A stretch of DNA of 64,000 nt from Pseudoalteromonas sp. H105 (GCF_001469215.1 NZ_LOFH01000001.1:186001-250000); one strand, 5' to 3'. Numbered from the stretch's first letter, positions 54,625-63,070 are shown. A program made the numbers and translations. Notes: generated by a model from the sequence alone, not told the origin.

Positions 54625-55684
54625 TGGTTACCTCTGCATTTACGGCTTTACTACTGTGTTCAATAATGGCATTTAACGTACTTAAAGCACGGCCTGATTT
54701 TAAAACGTCGCTTACATATTGTGCGCCTGCTTTAAGGTTTTCTACTTTTTCTGTCATGTACAGCAATGCAGCAACGTTAACAATAATAGCGGCATTGTGT
54801 GCGTCTGAACCATTTCCTGCGAGTATAGCAAGGCTCGCTTTTGCGTTATATTCTGGGCCTTCACCAGCCAGTTGTTCAAGTGAATAGTTTGCAAGTCCAA
54901 AGTCGGCAGCTGTCAGGGTGTAGTGTGTAATTTCGCCATTGTTTAGCTCAACAACTGTTGTTGCGCCATGTAATGCAATTTCGTCTGTGCCTGAGCCATG
55001 CACGACCATGGCACGTTTTGTTCCAAGTGTTTTGAGTGTTTGTGCCATTGGTAGGCATAAACTTTCATCATAAACACCAAGTAACTGCACTTGCGGAGCA
55101 GCAGGGTTTGCTAATGGCCCTAAAATATTGAAAATAGTGCGGGTTTTTAATGCTGTGCGCACCCCCATAGCATGACGAACCCCACTGTGATAATGCGGGG
55201 CAAATAAAAATGTAAAGCCTGTGTGTTCTAAACACGCTACTGCTTGCGTTGGAGTCATATCAATATTGATCCCTAACGCTTTAAGTAAATCCGCAGAGCC
55301 AGAGTTACTCGACACACTGCGATTGCCGTGCTTAACCATGTTAATACCGCATGCTGCCGCTACAATCGCAGCGGTAGTGCTTATATTGATTGTGTTTGAG
55401 CCATCACCGCCTGTACCACAACTGTCTGCTAGCTCGGTGAGTTGTGTGGTAAAAGGGACTGCGTTTTCACGCATTGAGGCGGCTGCACCTGCGATTTCGT
55501 CACTTACTTCGCCTTTTATCTTCAATGCGACAAGTAATGCAGATAGCTCAATTTCTGTGACTTCACCTTGCATGATCGCATTAAAAAGCTGCTGGCTTTG
55601 GCTAAACGTTAATGATGTTTGCGCGAGTAATACGTCAATGAGTGCGCTGACATTGCTCGTTGATGGTGTTTGTTTTACTGGCAT
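54617..55684 (-). CDS. trpD: Anthranilate phosphoribosyltransferase
   Basis: 355 residues with DSCGTGGDGSNTINISTTAA (phosphoribosyl pyrophosphate site), KHGNRSVSSNSGSADLLKAL and GVYDESL. It transfers phosphoribose to anthranilate. TrpG is a separate gene rather than fused as in E. coli. It starts 8 bases after trpG and overlaps trpCF at its end. Confidence 0.96.
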   Translation of the reverse strand: MPVKQTPSTSNVSALIDVLLAQTSLTFSQSQQLFNAIMQGEVTEIELSALLVALKIKGEVSDEIAGAAASMRENAVPFTTQLTELADSCGTGGDGSNTINISTTAAIVAAACGINMVKHGNRSVSSNSGSADLLKALGINIDMTPTQAVACLEHTGFTFLFAPHYHSGVRHAMGVRTALKTRTIFNILGPLANPAAPQVQLLGVYDESLCLPMAQTLKTLGTKRAMVVHGSGTDEIALHGATTVVELNNGEITHYTLTAADFGLANYSLEQLAGEGPEYNAKASLAILAGNGSDAHNAAIIVNVAALLYMTEKVENLKAGAQYVSDVLKSGRALSTLNAIIEHSSKAVNAEVTNG

Positions 55685-55692
55685 AAGAACCT

Positions 55693-56310
55693 CTACTGCT
55701 GTGTGTTCGCTAGAAACTGCATACTTTGTTGCAGTAGTGCTGCGCCATTAGGCGTTAAAATAGACTCAGGGTGGAACTGATACCCAAGTGCATTGTCTTC
55801 TTTATGGTAAATCGCCATCGGAATCGAGCCGTAGTGTGCTATCACGTCTACTGTTTTCGGAACGACGGTAGCCATGAGTGAGTGATAACGTGCAACAGGC
55901 ATGCGCTCACCCATCCCATCAAAAACAGGGTGTTGAGCTAATTCAATAATTGAAGATTTCCCGTGAACAGTTTCACCAGCATGACCAATTACGCCACCAT
56001 AACTCTGGGTAAGCGCTTGTTGCCCCAAACAAATACCTAACATTGGAAATGTACCTTTACACAGCTCAATCAACGCCATTAAACAGCCAGCATCGGATGG
56101 TGTTCCTGGGCCCGGTGATAAGACTAAAATAACTGGCTTGGTTTCATTGCACATTTTGTCAAAAATGAGCGTCGCCTCTATGTTGTTACGATATACCACT
56201 AAATCGCTGCCCAACATAGAAAGTTCATCGACTAAGTTATAACTAAATGAATCAAAGTTATCTAAAAAATAAATTTTTACGCCAGTGAGGCTGATGTTAT
56301 TTTCACTCAT
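55693..56310 (-). CDS. trpG: Anthranilate synthase glutamine amidotransferase component
   Basis: 205 residues of class I amidotransferase: DNFDSFSYNLVDEL, oxyanion loop SPGPGTPSDAG, nucleophile Cys in MLGICLGQQA (near 93) and His-Glu in YQFHPESILT. It supplies ammonia to TrpE. The unfused state and the position between trpE and trpD identify it as trpG rather than pabA. 5 bases after trpE. Confidence 0.95.
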   Translation of the reverse strand: MSENNISLTGVKIYFLDNFDSFSYNLVDELSMLGSDLVVYRNNIEATLIFDKMCNETKPVILVLSPGPGTPSDAGCLMALIELCKGTFPMLGICLGQQALTQSYGGVIGHAGETVHGKSSIIELAQHPVFDGMGERMPVARYHSLMATVVPKTVDVIAHYGSIPMAIYHKEDNALGYQFHPESILTPNGAALLQQSMQFLANTQQ

Positions 56311-56315
56311 TTTTA

Positions 56316-57881
56316 TTATCCTCGGTACGTCGATTGAATGGCGGTAATCACCGCTTGGGCCTTAGCACGCGTTTCATTAGCTTCAGACTGTGGATCAGAA
56401 TCGTGAACTACGCCGGCACCTGCTTGTACATATGCCATGCTGTTTTTAACAAACGCTGAGCGAATAACAATGCAACTATCCATTGCACCGTCGCCTGTTA
56501 AATATCCAACAGCACCGCCATAGCTACCTCTGCGTTTGCCCTCTGTTTTACGAACGAGCTCAGCAGCACTGACTTTAGGTGCCCCCACTAACGTGCCCAT
56601 ATTCATGCAAGCCTGATAGGCGTGTAGGGCATCAAGTTCAGGCTTTAATGTGCCTACAACACGAGAGACTAAGTGCATAACTTGTGAGTAGCGATCAACT
56701 TTTAAAAGTTCTTTAGCATGGCGAGTACCCGGAACACTTATACGTGCTACGTCATTACGGGCTAAATCGACCAACATTAAATGTTCAGCTCGCTCTTTTT
56801 GATCATTACGTAGTTCGAGTTCGATTCGGCTATCGAGATCGGGGTTAATTTGCCCATTTGCAAATTTTCCGCGTGGGCGAGTCCCTGCAATAGGATAAAC
56901 TTCAACTTGTTGACTGACAGAGCAAAACTTTAAGGCTGATTCAGGTGAAGCACCAAATAATGCAAACTCACTGTCTCGCATATAAAACATATAGGGACTT
57001 GGGTTTTGTTGCTTTAGTTGGCTATAAGCATGAAGTGGATTAGCACAAGGCAATGAAAAAGTACGCGAAGGCACGACTTGAAAAATATCACCGTCAACGA
57101 TATGTTTTTTCAAGTTTTTTACTTGCTCGCAATATTTTTCGTCACTGATGTCTACACTGACCTCACTGTGTCCGGGTATCTTTTCGGCGCTAAAATTACT
57201 CGCTTGGTCACACACCTTATTTAAACGCTCAAGTTTTTTACCTACCTCAAAGCAATTTGCATGCACATCAGGCCCATTAAAAACATTACCTATTAACTCT
57301 GTTGTCTTAGCCTGATGATCAATGACTACGAGCGTTTCTGCTAGATAAAAAACATAATCAGGGCAGCTATTTTCACCATCGGGTACATCAGTAAGTTGTT
57401 CAAAGTTTGCAACCATGTCATATGCAAATACCCCCCCTAAAAATAGCGAAAACGGGTTTTGTGTTGTGCTACTTATATTATTAATGCAGTTTCTCAAGGC
57501 ACTAAAGGCATTATCAGCGATTAATTTACTGGCCTCATCAATATCTTTAGCGGTGTTTTTGTATTCTATGGTTAACGTGTTTTCTTTCAGCGCTGTTGAG
57601 CAGTTTTGTAATGTGTCGTTTAAATAAGGTAGTAGCTGCATGCCGTTGTTTGATTGCGCAACAACAGTGACGACTTTACCCGTGCATGTTATTTTTAGCG
57701 CACAATCTACTAAGATCAAGCTTTTAACACTGTCTTTAGAGTCAATCTCTGCTGATTCTAATAATAATGAATTATCAGTATCCAAGAGTGCATACAAGGC
57801 CAAAGGACTGTGAATGTACTCTCTCACTTCGGTGATACTTGTGACCTCACCAGGTGCTGTTGTTATGTGACTAAAAATCAA
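56316..57881 (-). CDS. trpE: Anthranilate synthase component I
   Basis: 521 residues from a TTG at 57881, with GAGGG eight bases upstream; no ATG is available, because a stop codon lies two codons before. The tryptophan-feedback element LLLESAEIDSKD is near 40-50. The chorismate-binding part shows FQVVPSRTFSLP, PSPYMFYMRD, PIAGTRPRGK and GGAVGYLTGDGAMD. It makes anthranilate from chorismate with TrpG. First gene of the operon, controlled by a double attenuator upstream. Confidence 0.95.
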   Translation of the reverse strand: MIFSHITTAPGEVTSITEVREYIHSPLALYALLDTDNSLLLESAEIDSKDSVKSLILVDCALKITCTGKVVTVVAQSNNGMQLLPYLNDTLQNCSTALKENTLTIEYKNTAKDIDEASKLIADNAFSALRNCINNISSTTQNPFSLFLGGVFAYDMVANFEQLTDVPDGENSCPDYVFYLAETLVVIDHQAKTTELIGNVFNGPDVHANCFEVGKKLERLNKVCDQASNFSAEKIPGHSEVSVDISDEKYCEQVKNLKKHIVDGDIFQVVPSRTFSLPCANPLHAYSQLKQQNPSPYMFYMRDSEFALFGASPESALKFCSVSQQVEVYPIAGTRPRGKFANGQINPDLDSRIELELRNDQKERAEHLMLVDLARNDVARISVPGTRHAKELLKVDRYSQVMHLVSRVVGTLKPELDALHAYQACMNMGTLVGAPKVSAAELVRKTEGKRRGSYGGAVGYLTGDGAMDSCIVIRSAFVKNSMAYVQAGAGVVHDSDPQSEANETRAKAQAVITAIQSTYRG

Positions 57882-57892
57882 ACCTCATTCCC

Positions 57893-57931
57893 TCAAAAAA
57901 ATAAACCCCGCAAGCTATGCTGTGCGGGGTT
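57893..57931 (-). terminator. Second trp attenuator terminator
   Basis: On the minus strand AACCCCGCA and TGCGGGGTT form a nine-bp stem (with an inner AGC-TAT-GCT), followed by TTTATTTTTTT. It ends 10 bases before the trpE start. GCGGG at about 57969-57973, at the end of the second leader peptide, can pair with its CCCGC to form an antiterminator. Confidence 0.88.
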
Positions 57932-57973
57932 AAATAACGACATCTATATTTTAGATAAACCATTACCGTCCCG

Positions 57974-58024
57974 CTAAGCCAGGCGCCACCACCAATGATG
58001 TGTAAAAGTTAAATCGTTATTCAT
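57974..58024 (-). CDS. Second Trp leader peptide (MNNDLTFTHHWWWRLA)
   Basis: A 16-residue reading frame with ATG at 58022-58024 and TAG at 57974-57976. Three consecutive TGG codons (residues 11-13) follow two histidines. TAGGGTAAC just before the ATG is a fair ribosome site. It lies between the first terminator and the second, so it is a complete second attenuator control peptide. The amino acids outside WWW are unlike the first leader, arguing against a simple recent duplication. Confidence 0.88.
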   Translation of the reverse strand: MNNDLTFTHHWWWRLA

Positions 58025-58048
58025 GTTTGTTACCCTAAAATTTATGTA

Positions 58049-58074
58049 TAAAAAAACCCGCTATAAGCGGGTTT
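58049..58074 (-). terminator. First trp attenuator terminator
   Basis: On the minus strand AAACCCGCT and AGCGGGTTT form a perfect stem around TAT, then TTTTTTA. It follows the first leader peptide. CGGGT at about 58101-58105 can pair with the ACCCG of its left arm as an antiterminator, and CACTCG with CGGGTG forms the alternative 1:2 hairpin. Confidence 0.9.
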
Positions 58075-58111
58075 AGAATGTGTTAGACACGACAATTCGT
58101 CACCCGATATT

Positions 58112-58156
58112 TTACGAGTGCCACCACCAGATTGTGTTTTGGATTGAATTAGTCAT
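58112..58156 (-). CDS. trpL: First Trp leader peptide (MTNSIQNTIWWWHS)
   Basis: A 14-residue frame with ATG at 58154-58156 and TAA at 58112-58114. Three consecutive TGG codons (residues 10-12). The region just upstream is AT-rich and lacks a clear Shine-Dalgarno sequence, so initiation may be weak. It is the first translated frame after the promoter and precedes a terminator by about 40 bases, the standard geometry of a trp attenuator. Confidence 0.9.
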   Translation of the reverse strand: MTNSIQNTIWWWHS

Positions 58157-58191
58157 ATTATTTATTGTTAGCGTGTGTCTTAAGTCGCTAC

Positions 58192-58221
58192 AGTAAACCG
58201 TACCTGTGGTATTTCTGTCAA
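58192..58221 (-). promoter_or_regulatory. trp operon promoter
   Basis: On the minus strand TTGACA (58216-58221) and TTTACT (58192-58197) are separated by 18 bases. Transcription should begin near 58185, giving a leader of about 300 bases. A TACC/GGTA inverted repeat lies in the spacer; it does not match the known TrpR operator well. Confidence 0.65.
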
Positions 58222-58303
58222 GTGTTTATTTAAAACAATTTATTTAAAAAATTTGTTATACTTTATAACAATTAAACGATTATAACTTGAGTAGTCCCCT
58301 CTT

Positions 58304-59161
58304 TTGATAAAATACGATTTACATAGTCATACCACACATTCGGACGGGCAATTGAGTGTTGAACAACTGCTACTTCGTGCAGTCGAAAAAAACATTGATG
58401 TTTTTGCTATTACTGATCACGACACTGTGGCTGCGATAGAGCCAGCCCAAGCGTTTATTAAAAGCGAACAATTACCGTTGAGTCTCATTACAGGTGTTGA
58501 AATTTCTACAAAGTGGGAAAGCTTTGAAATCCATATTGTGGCGCTAAACGTTGATGTAAAAAATGAGGCTTTGAATTCATTACTCTTACAACAGCAAGAA
58601 AAACGTGCAGAACGTGCAAAAGAGATTGGCCGGCGACTTGAAAAACATGGGTTTGATGGCATCTACGAACAAGCTCAAGCCCTCGCTAAAGATGCCCAAA
58701 TTACGCGAGCTCATTATGCTAGGGCGCTGATTGAACGTGGTGTTGCTAAAACCATTCCCGGGGTTTTTAAAAAATACCTCGGGCGCGCTAAAACAGGTTA
58801 CGTACCAAGTGCTTGGTGTGATATGGCCACTGCTATCGATGCGATACACCAAGCTGGTGGTGTTGCTGTACTGGCTCATCCTGGGCGCTATCAAATGTCG
58901 AACAAATGGCTGCGCAAATTACTCCTTCAATTTAAAGACGCGCGTGGTGATGCAATGGAAGTTGCGCAACCACAACAGGCGCCAAGCGAAAGACAATTTT
59001 TGGGTGAGTTAAGCCGTGAATATGGTTTATTATGCTCACAAGGTTCAGATTTTCATTTTCCTACCAGTTGGTTAGAATTAGGGAAAAACTTATATTTACC
59101 AAAAGACTGCCAAGGTGTTTGGCAGTTTTGGGAAGGTAAACAAGGAGACGCACATGAGTGA
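58304..59161 (+). CDS. rnm: RNase AM (PHP-domain 5'-3' exonuclease, YciV/TrpH)
   Basis: 285 residues from a TTG at 58304; a stop codon four codons upstream leaves no ATG. The PHP metal-binding motifs are DLHSHTTHSDG (residues 4-14), DHDTVA, HPGRY and SDFH. Trims 5' ends of ribosomal RNAs in E. coli. Divergent from the trp operon, as in E. coli, so its promoter overlaps the trp promoter region. First of a three-gene unit with yciO and scpA. Confidence 0.9.
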   Translation: MIKYDLHSHTTHSDGQLSVEQLLLRAVEKNIDVFAITDHDTVAAIEPAQAFIKSEQLPLSLITGVEISTKWESFEIHIVALNVDVKNEALNSLLLQQQEKRAERAKEIGRRLEKHGFDGIYEQAQALAKDAQITRAHYARALIERGVAKTIPGVFKKYLGRAKTGYVPSAWCDMATAIDAIHQAGGVAVLAHPGRYQMSNKWLRKLLLQFKDARGDAMEVAQPQQAPSERQFLGELSREYGLLCSQGSDFHFPTSWLELGKNLYLPKDCQGVWQFWEGKQGDAHE

Positions 59162-59774
59162 TTTTTTTCATATTCACCCAGATAATCCACAGCCTCGACT
59201 TATCAAGCAAGCGGTGGATATTATCAAGCAAGGTGGGGTTGTTGTTTATCCTACTGATTCAGGATACGCAATAGGCTGTAATCTTGGTAATAAGCAAGCA
59301 AAAGAACGTATTGAACGTATTCGTGGTATTGAAAAACACCACAATTTTACGTTAGTTTGCCGTGATCTTTCTGAATTATCGACTTACGCTAGGGTTGATA
59401 ACCAGTTATTCAGACTCATCAAAAATAATACTCCGGGACCTTATACGTTTATCTTTAAAGGGACCAAAGAGGTTCCGAAACGATTACTAAATGATAAGAA
59501 AAAAACGATAGGTATCCGGGTTATTGAGCACCCGATAACGTGTGCGTTATTGGCAGAACTGGGTGAACCATTAATGTCTTGTTCGTTGATTTTACCGGAT
59601 GAACAGTTTACAGAATCAGACCCAGATGAAATTCGCGATAGAATAGGACCACTTGTTGATTTAATTATTCATGGTGGTTATTTGGCAGAGCAAGCAACAA
59701 CCGTGATTGATTTATCAGAAGATGACGTCAAAGTACTGCGAGTTGGCTGTGGTGACACTGCCCCCTTTGAGTAA
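59154..59774 (+). CDS. yciO: YciO, Sua5/YrdC-family protein
   Basis: 206 residues from the ATG at 59154 with AAGGAG before it; it overlaps the rnm end by eight bases. YrdC fold signs: QGGVVVYPTDSGYAIGCNLG, KRIRGIEKHHNFTLVCRDLS-like RIRGIEKHH, NNTPGPYTFIFKG and IGIRVIEHP. The KxR-SxN residues that bind threonylcarbamoyl adenylate in Sua5 are only partly kept, as in YciO. Probable RNA or nucleotide binder. Confidence 0.9.
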   Translation: MSDFFHIHPDNPQPRLIKQAVDIIKQGGVVVYPTDSGYAIGCNLGNKQAKERIERIRGIEKHHNFTLVCRDLSELSTYARVDNQLFRLIKNNTPGPYTFIFKGTKEVPKRLLNDKKKTIGIRVIEHPITCALLAELGEPLMSCSLILPDEQFTESDPDEIRDRIGPLVDLIIHGGYLAEQATTVIDLSEDDVKVLRVGCGDTAPFE

Positions 59775-59786
59775 AATGGTTATTTC

Positions 59787-60626
59787 GTGATCGAAAAAAT
59801 CATTGCAGAACCTCTACCTCTAGAAGTTCAAGAGCCAGTTCAGCAAAAGCTGCCACTGGCTTTTTTGCATGGAAAAGCAGTGATCGATACACCTGAAGAT
59901 TTATATATTCCACCAGATGCACTTGAAGTTATTTTAGAGACGTTTGAAGGTCCATTAGATTTACTACTTTACCTTATAAAAAAACACAAACTAGATATAC
60001 TCGAGTTATCTATATTTAGCATTACAGAGCAGTATGTGAAGTATGTAGAAATGATGAGTGAGTTCCAATTAGAGCTTGCAGGTGAATACTTAGTCATGGC
60101 TGCGTTACTTGCACAGATTAAATCTCGCTTATTATTACCTAAACACGAAGAGCTTGAAGAAGAGGAGGACCCAAGAGCAGAATTAATCCGTCGGCTTCAA
60201 GAATATGAGCAATTTAAGAAAGCGGCTGAAAACTTAGATGACATCCCCCGTGTTGGCCGCGATATCTTTACCGCGCATGCATTAATGCCGGAGCAAGCAG
60301 ACAATCACCAATTATTGCCTGATGTAGCGTTAAAAGACTTACTGTTGGCGTTAAGTGAAGTAATGGCAAGAGCAAAAACTTACGAACATCATCATATAAC
60401 AGCAGAGGCGCTTTCTACCCGTGAAAGAATGAGTTTAATTTTAGCAAAACTCTCCCAAGCTGCTACCACATTACCTTTCACTTCATTATTTACATTAGAC
60501 GAAGGCCGAAGTGGCGTTGTCGTCAGTTTTATTGCAATGTTAGAGCTCATCAAAGAAGGCTTGGTAACATGCCTTCAGGTTGACCCTGGCACTCAAATCT
60601 ATATTGGTTTGAGACAAAGCGACTAG
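59787..60626 (+). CDS. scpA: ScpA, kleisin of the Smc-ScpAB condensin
   Basis: 279 residues from a GTG at 59787. LETFEGPLDLLLYLIKKHKL is the N-terminal kleisin signature, followed by VMAALLAQIKSRLLLP and RRLQEYEQFKKAAE, and a C-terminal winged helix. The N-terminal 45 residues before the motif are an extension common in gammaproteobacteria. It normally precedes scpB; here the next gene is a cytochrome b561, so scpB is elsewhere or missing. In the same unit as rnm and yciO. Confidence 0.93.
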   Translation: MIEKIIAEPLPLEVQEPVQQKLPLAFLHGKAVIDTPEDLYIPPDALEVILETFEGPLDLLLYLIKKHKLDILELSIFSITEQYVKYVEMMSEFQLELAGEYLVMAALLAQIKSRLLLPKHEELEEEEDPRAELIRRLQEYEQFKKAAENLDDIPRVGRDIFTAHALMPEQADNHQLLPDVALKDLLLALSEVMARAKTYEHHHITAEALSTRERMSLILAKLSQAATTLPFTSLFTLDEGRSGVVVSFIAMLELIKEGLVTCLQVDPGTQIYIGLRQSD

Positions 60627-60669
60627 TCAGTAAATAGCGTAACCCCCATTATGTAGCGTAAAATTTATT

Positions 60670-60685
60670 TGTGCATATATGCACA
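60670..60685. promoter_or_regulatory. Operator candidate before yceJ
   Basis: TGTGCATATATGCACA is a perfect 16-bp palindrome 77 bases before the yceJ-like start, in the only intergenic space of the yceJI unit. Confidence 0.45.
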
Positions 60686-60762
60686 TAACTTGTTTGTTAT
60701 TCGCTGTTTTCTTTTTATTTGAAGCGGGCTATTGTGTTTCTAGTAAATAAAGGAGCGGGTAA

Positions 60763-61317
60763 ATGTTTACAAATACGAAATCAGGTTATGGCTTAATCGC
60801 GATAACGCTGCATTGGATAATGGCTTTGCTGGTTTTGGGCTTATTTGGCTTAGGGTTATATATGGTGGAGCTTACGTACTATGACAGTTGGTACCGAGGC
60901 TCTATGGATCTGCATAAAAGTATTGGTATCTCGTTAGTCGCCTTATTAATTTTTAGGTTCTTATGGCGAGCTTTGGGCACTCAACCAACACCTATTTCTG
61001 CTGGCAATAGACTCGTTAGCAAAATAGCCCACGCAGCCCATCTAATCATTTATTTTATATTGATTTGTATTGTTATATCCGGTTATTTAATTTCCACTGC
61101 AGACGGTCGTGCGATTGAAGTATTCGAAGTCCTTAGTGTACCTGCAATTGATATGTCATTTGATAATCAAGCTGATATTGCGGGTTTAATACATTATTGG
61201 GCAGCGTGTTGTCTGATTGGCTTAGTTACATTGCATGCCCTTGGGGCATTAAAACATCATTTTATCGATAAAGATAAAACCTTAATTAGAATGATCAAAG
61301 TACAAAAGGATGATTAA
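60763..61317 (+). CDS. yceJ: Cytochrome b561, YceJ-like
   Basis: 184 residues with four membrane helices. Haem-ligand histidines are in LHWIMALLVLG (first helix), DLHKSIGIS, AHAAHLIIYFI and LHALGALKHH (fourth helix). It accepts electrons from ubiquinol in the inner membrane. Paired with YceI as in E. coli (yceJ-yceI) with one base between stop and next start. AAGGAG precedes the ATG. Confidence 0.9.
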   Translation: MFTNTKSGYGLIAITLHWIMALLVLGLFGLGLYMVELTYYDSWYRGSMDLHKSIGISLVALLIFRFLWRALGTQPTPISAGNRLVSKIAHAAHLIIYFILICIVISGYLISTADGRAIEVFEVLSVPAIDMSFDNQADIAGLIHYWAACCLIGLVTLHALGALKHHFIDKDKTLIRMIKVQKDD

Positions 61318-61318
61318 T

Positions 61319-61897
61319 ATGAAAAAGTTATTTATTTCAACGGTGTTAGCGACAGCACTAATGGGTGCAACCTCAGCTCACTCTGCCGATTATGTTATTG
61401 ATACGAAGGGCGCACATGCATTTGTGAATTTTAAAATTAAGCATTTAGGGTATAGCTGGTTACATGGTCGTTTTAACACCTTTGATGGTGATTTTAACTA
61501 CGATGCCAACAACCCCAATATGGCTCAGATAACAGTCAATATTGATACTAAAAGTATAGATTCAAACCATGCTGAGCGTGATAAACACCTTCGCGGTAAT
61601 GATTTTTTAAATGTAGACAAATACCCGACGGCTTCGTTTAAAAGCACATCAATTAAATTTGATAACAGTGGGAATGAAGCAAATGTAACGGGGGAATTCA
61701 CATTGCATGGCGTTACAAGAACCATCACCTTTGAAATTGATAAAATAGGTGAAGGTAAAGATCCATGGGGTGGTTATCGTGTAGGGTTTGAAGGTGAAAC
61801 GAGCCTTAAGCTAGCTGACTATGGCATTGATTATAATTTAGGCCCAGCTTCGACACACGTTGATATAGGTTTATATATAGAGGGTATTCGCAAGTAA
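61319..61897 (+). CDS. yceI: YceI-family periplasmic lipid-binding protein
   Basis: 192 residues from the ATG at 61319. Signal peptide to about residue 23 (SAHSAD). The YceI barrel shows YVIDTKGAHAFVNFKIKHLG, the core DSNHAERDKHLRGNDFLNVD and TGEFTLHGVTRTITFEI; it binds polyisoprenoid in a barrel. Induced by high pH or osmotic change in E. coli. Same operon as the cytochrome. Confidence 0.95.
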   Translation: MKKLFISTVLATALMGATSAHSADYVIDTKGAHAFVNFKIKHLGYSWLHGRFNTFDGDFNYDANNPNMAQITVNIDTKSIDSNHAERDKHLRGNDFLNVDKYPTASFKSTSIKFDNSGNEANVTGEFTLHGVTRTITFEIDKIGEGKDPWGGYRVGFEGETSLKLADYGIDYNLGPASTHVDIGLYIEGIRK

Positions 61898-61927
61898 AGC
61901 GTGGTCTTTCGGCACGGCTTAATTAAC

Positions 61928-61954
61928 CGCCTCAGTCACGTGAGGCGTTTTTTT
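61928..61954 (+). terminator. Terminator after yceI
   Basis: CGCCTCA and TGAGGCG arms around GTCACG, then seven T. It overlaps the stop codon of the convergent gene. Confidence 0.85.
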
Positions 61955-62783
61955 GTAAGTGATGTGCCAATACCGGTCTTAAATTATCGGGCAGCCAACG
62001 CAGTAGAATGTCATTGTATGCTTGCGTTTGTTTGACACTGATAAGCGCCGTGTTTAAAACATTAATATGTTCTTTGCCTTCTTCAGTGTTAGTACATCCA
62101 ATATAGCCATAACTAAAGTCAGAAGCTTCCTTGAGTTGTAATTGGGTTAATTCACTGTCAAAGCCCATTGTTTTAGCCATATAAAAGTGCTCACTTGGAT
62201 ACCCCAATAAAATATCAATTCTTTGTTTTTTTAACATATAGGTAAGACTTGAAAGGGTGTCTCTTCCTGGGCGGATAATGATAGATGCGTCAGCGCTATT
62301 ATTAATTACTTTGTCAATTTCGATACCATATGAGCGACTCATTGAAATACCAAGAGTAAGATTTTTGTGATTAAGTAAATCACTAAACGACTGGGGGGTT
62401 TGTTGATCTAAGTCCAACAGCTGCATCAAATTTGTATGAATTGCAACAGAAGGTGACAAACCAAGTGTCGAGCTTTCTTCACTAAAACTAATATGCTGAC
62501 GGCGGTGATCACTTTGATAAAGCGATAGCATACAGTAGGTTTTGTTAGGATTTGATACTTCTAGCAATGCTCGGCTTGAGGGAAAAACCGCACGTCTAAA
62601 AGTGTATTCGGGTAATGCTTGCTCTAATAATGAAATAACACTTTCATCTCTACCGGTACCAATAAATTGATCAGATAGAATATAGTAAGGTGCAAAGTCA
62701 ACAATAACCCAGTCAATTGTTTTAGCTGAGGTAGGAAGGGATATCGTGAATAAAAATATGGGAAGTAAAATGCTACGAAACAT
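61932..62783 (-). CDS. Periplasmic substrate-binding-like protein (SBP_bac_3/TIGR02285 type)
   Basis: 283 residues with a signal peptide (about residues 1-20, ending TSAKT). The mature part shows DWVIVDFAPYYILSDQ, PSSRALLEVSN and TLGISMSRSYGIEID, an amino-acid-binding-like two-lobe fold. No transporter genes are nearby, so it may be a signalling or histidine-kinase partner. The 3' end overlaps a terminator on the other strand. Ligand not predictable. Confidence 0.82.
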   Translation of the reverse strand: MFRSILLPIFLFTISLPTSAKTIDWVIVDFAPYYILSDQFIGTGRDESVISLLEQALPEYTFRRAVFPSSRALLEVSNPNKTYCMLSLYQSDHRRQHISFSEESSTLGLSPSVAIHTNLMQLLDLDQQTPQSFSDLLNHKNLTLGISMSRSYGIEIDKVINNSADASIIIRPGRDTLSSLTYMLKKQRIDILLGYPSEHFYMAKTMGFDSELTQLQLKEASDFSYGYIGCTNTEEGKEHINVLNTALISVKQTQAYNDILLRWLPDNLRPVLAHHLQKNASRD

Positions 62784-62851
62784 ATAAAATACGGCTAATT
62801 TACAGGTTCATTAATTCAGTGTAGCAGGATAATTTTAGTTGTATAAAGTAA

Positions 62852-62871
62852 AACGCCAGCAAAAGCTGGCG
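62852..62871 (-). terminator. Terminator of the 55-codon gene
   Basis: On the minus strand CGCCAGC and GCTGGCG form a perfect stem around TTTT, then TTTTACTTT. It is 31 bases after the stop codon at 62903. Confidence 0.85.
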
Positions 62872-62902
62872 AATATCTTTATATTTAACAAATCAATTCT
62901 AG

Positions 62903-63070
62903 TTAGTTAGCTTTTAACCACTTTACAAATTGACGTGCATCACTTGCCTTAGTGAATATTGCATTTTTTAAACCTTGCGTATCAGAAAAAATCACGCGCT
63001 GTTTGTTTACTGAAATTGATTGCACTGGATGGGCAATTTGGATCATAGATCCGTTATAACTATAAGACAT
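62903..63070 (-). CDS. Small hypothetical protein (55 residues)
   Basis: ATG at 63068-63070, TAA at 62903-62905. It begins MSYSYNGSMIQIAHPVQSIS and ends KASDARQFVKWLKAN. GTGAG lies about ten bases before the ATG and a terminator follows the stop, so this is a good gene candidate. The alternation of strands (IQIAHPVQSISVNKQRVIFS) and a C-terminal helix suggests a compact alpha-beta domain. No family recognised; cytoplasmic. Confidence 0.65.
   Translation of the reverse strand: MSYSYNGSMIQIAHPVQSISVNKQRVIFSDTQGLKNAIFTKASDARQFVKWLKAN

Noticed and set aside
58192..58221. TrpR operator in the trp promoter
   Set aside because: The only dyad (TACC/GGTA) does not match the CTAGTTAACTAG type operator; control appears to be by attenuation.
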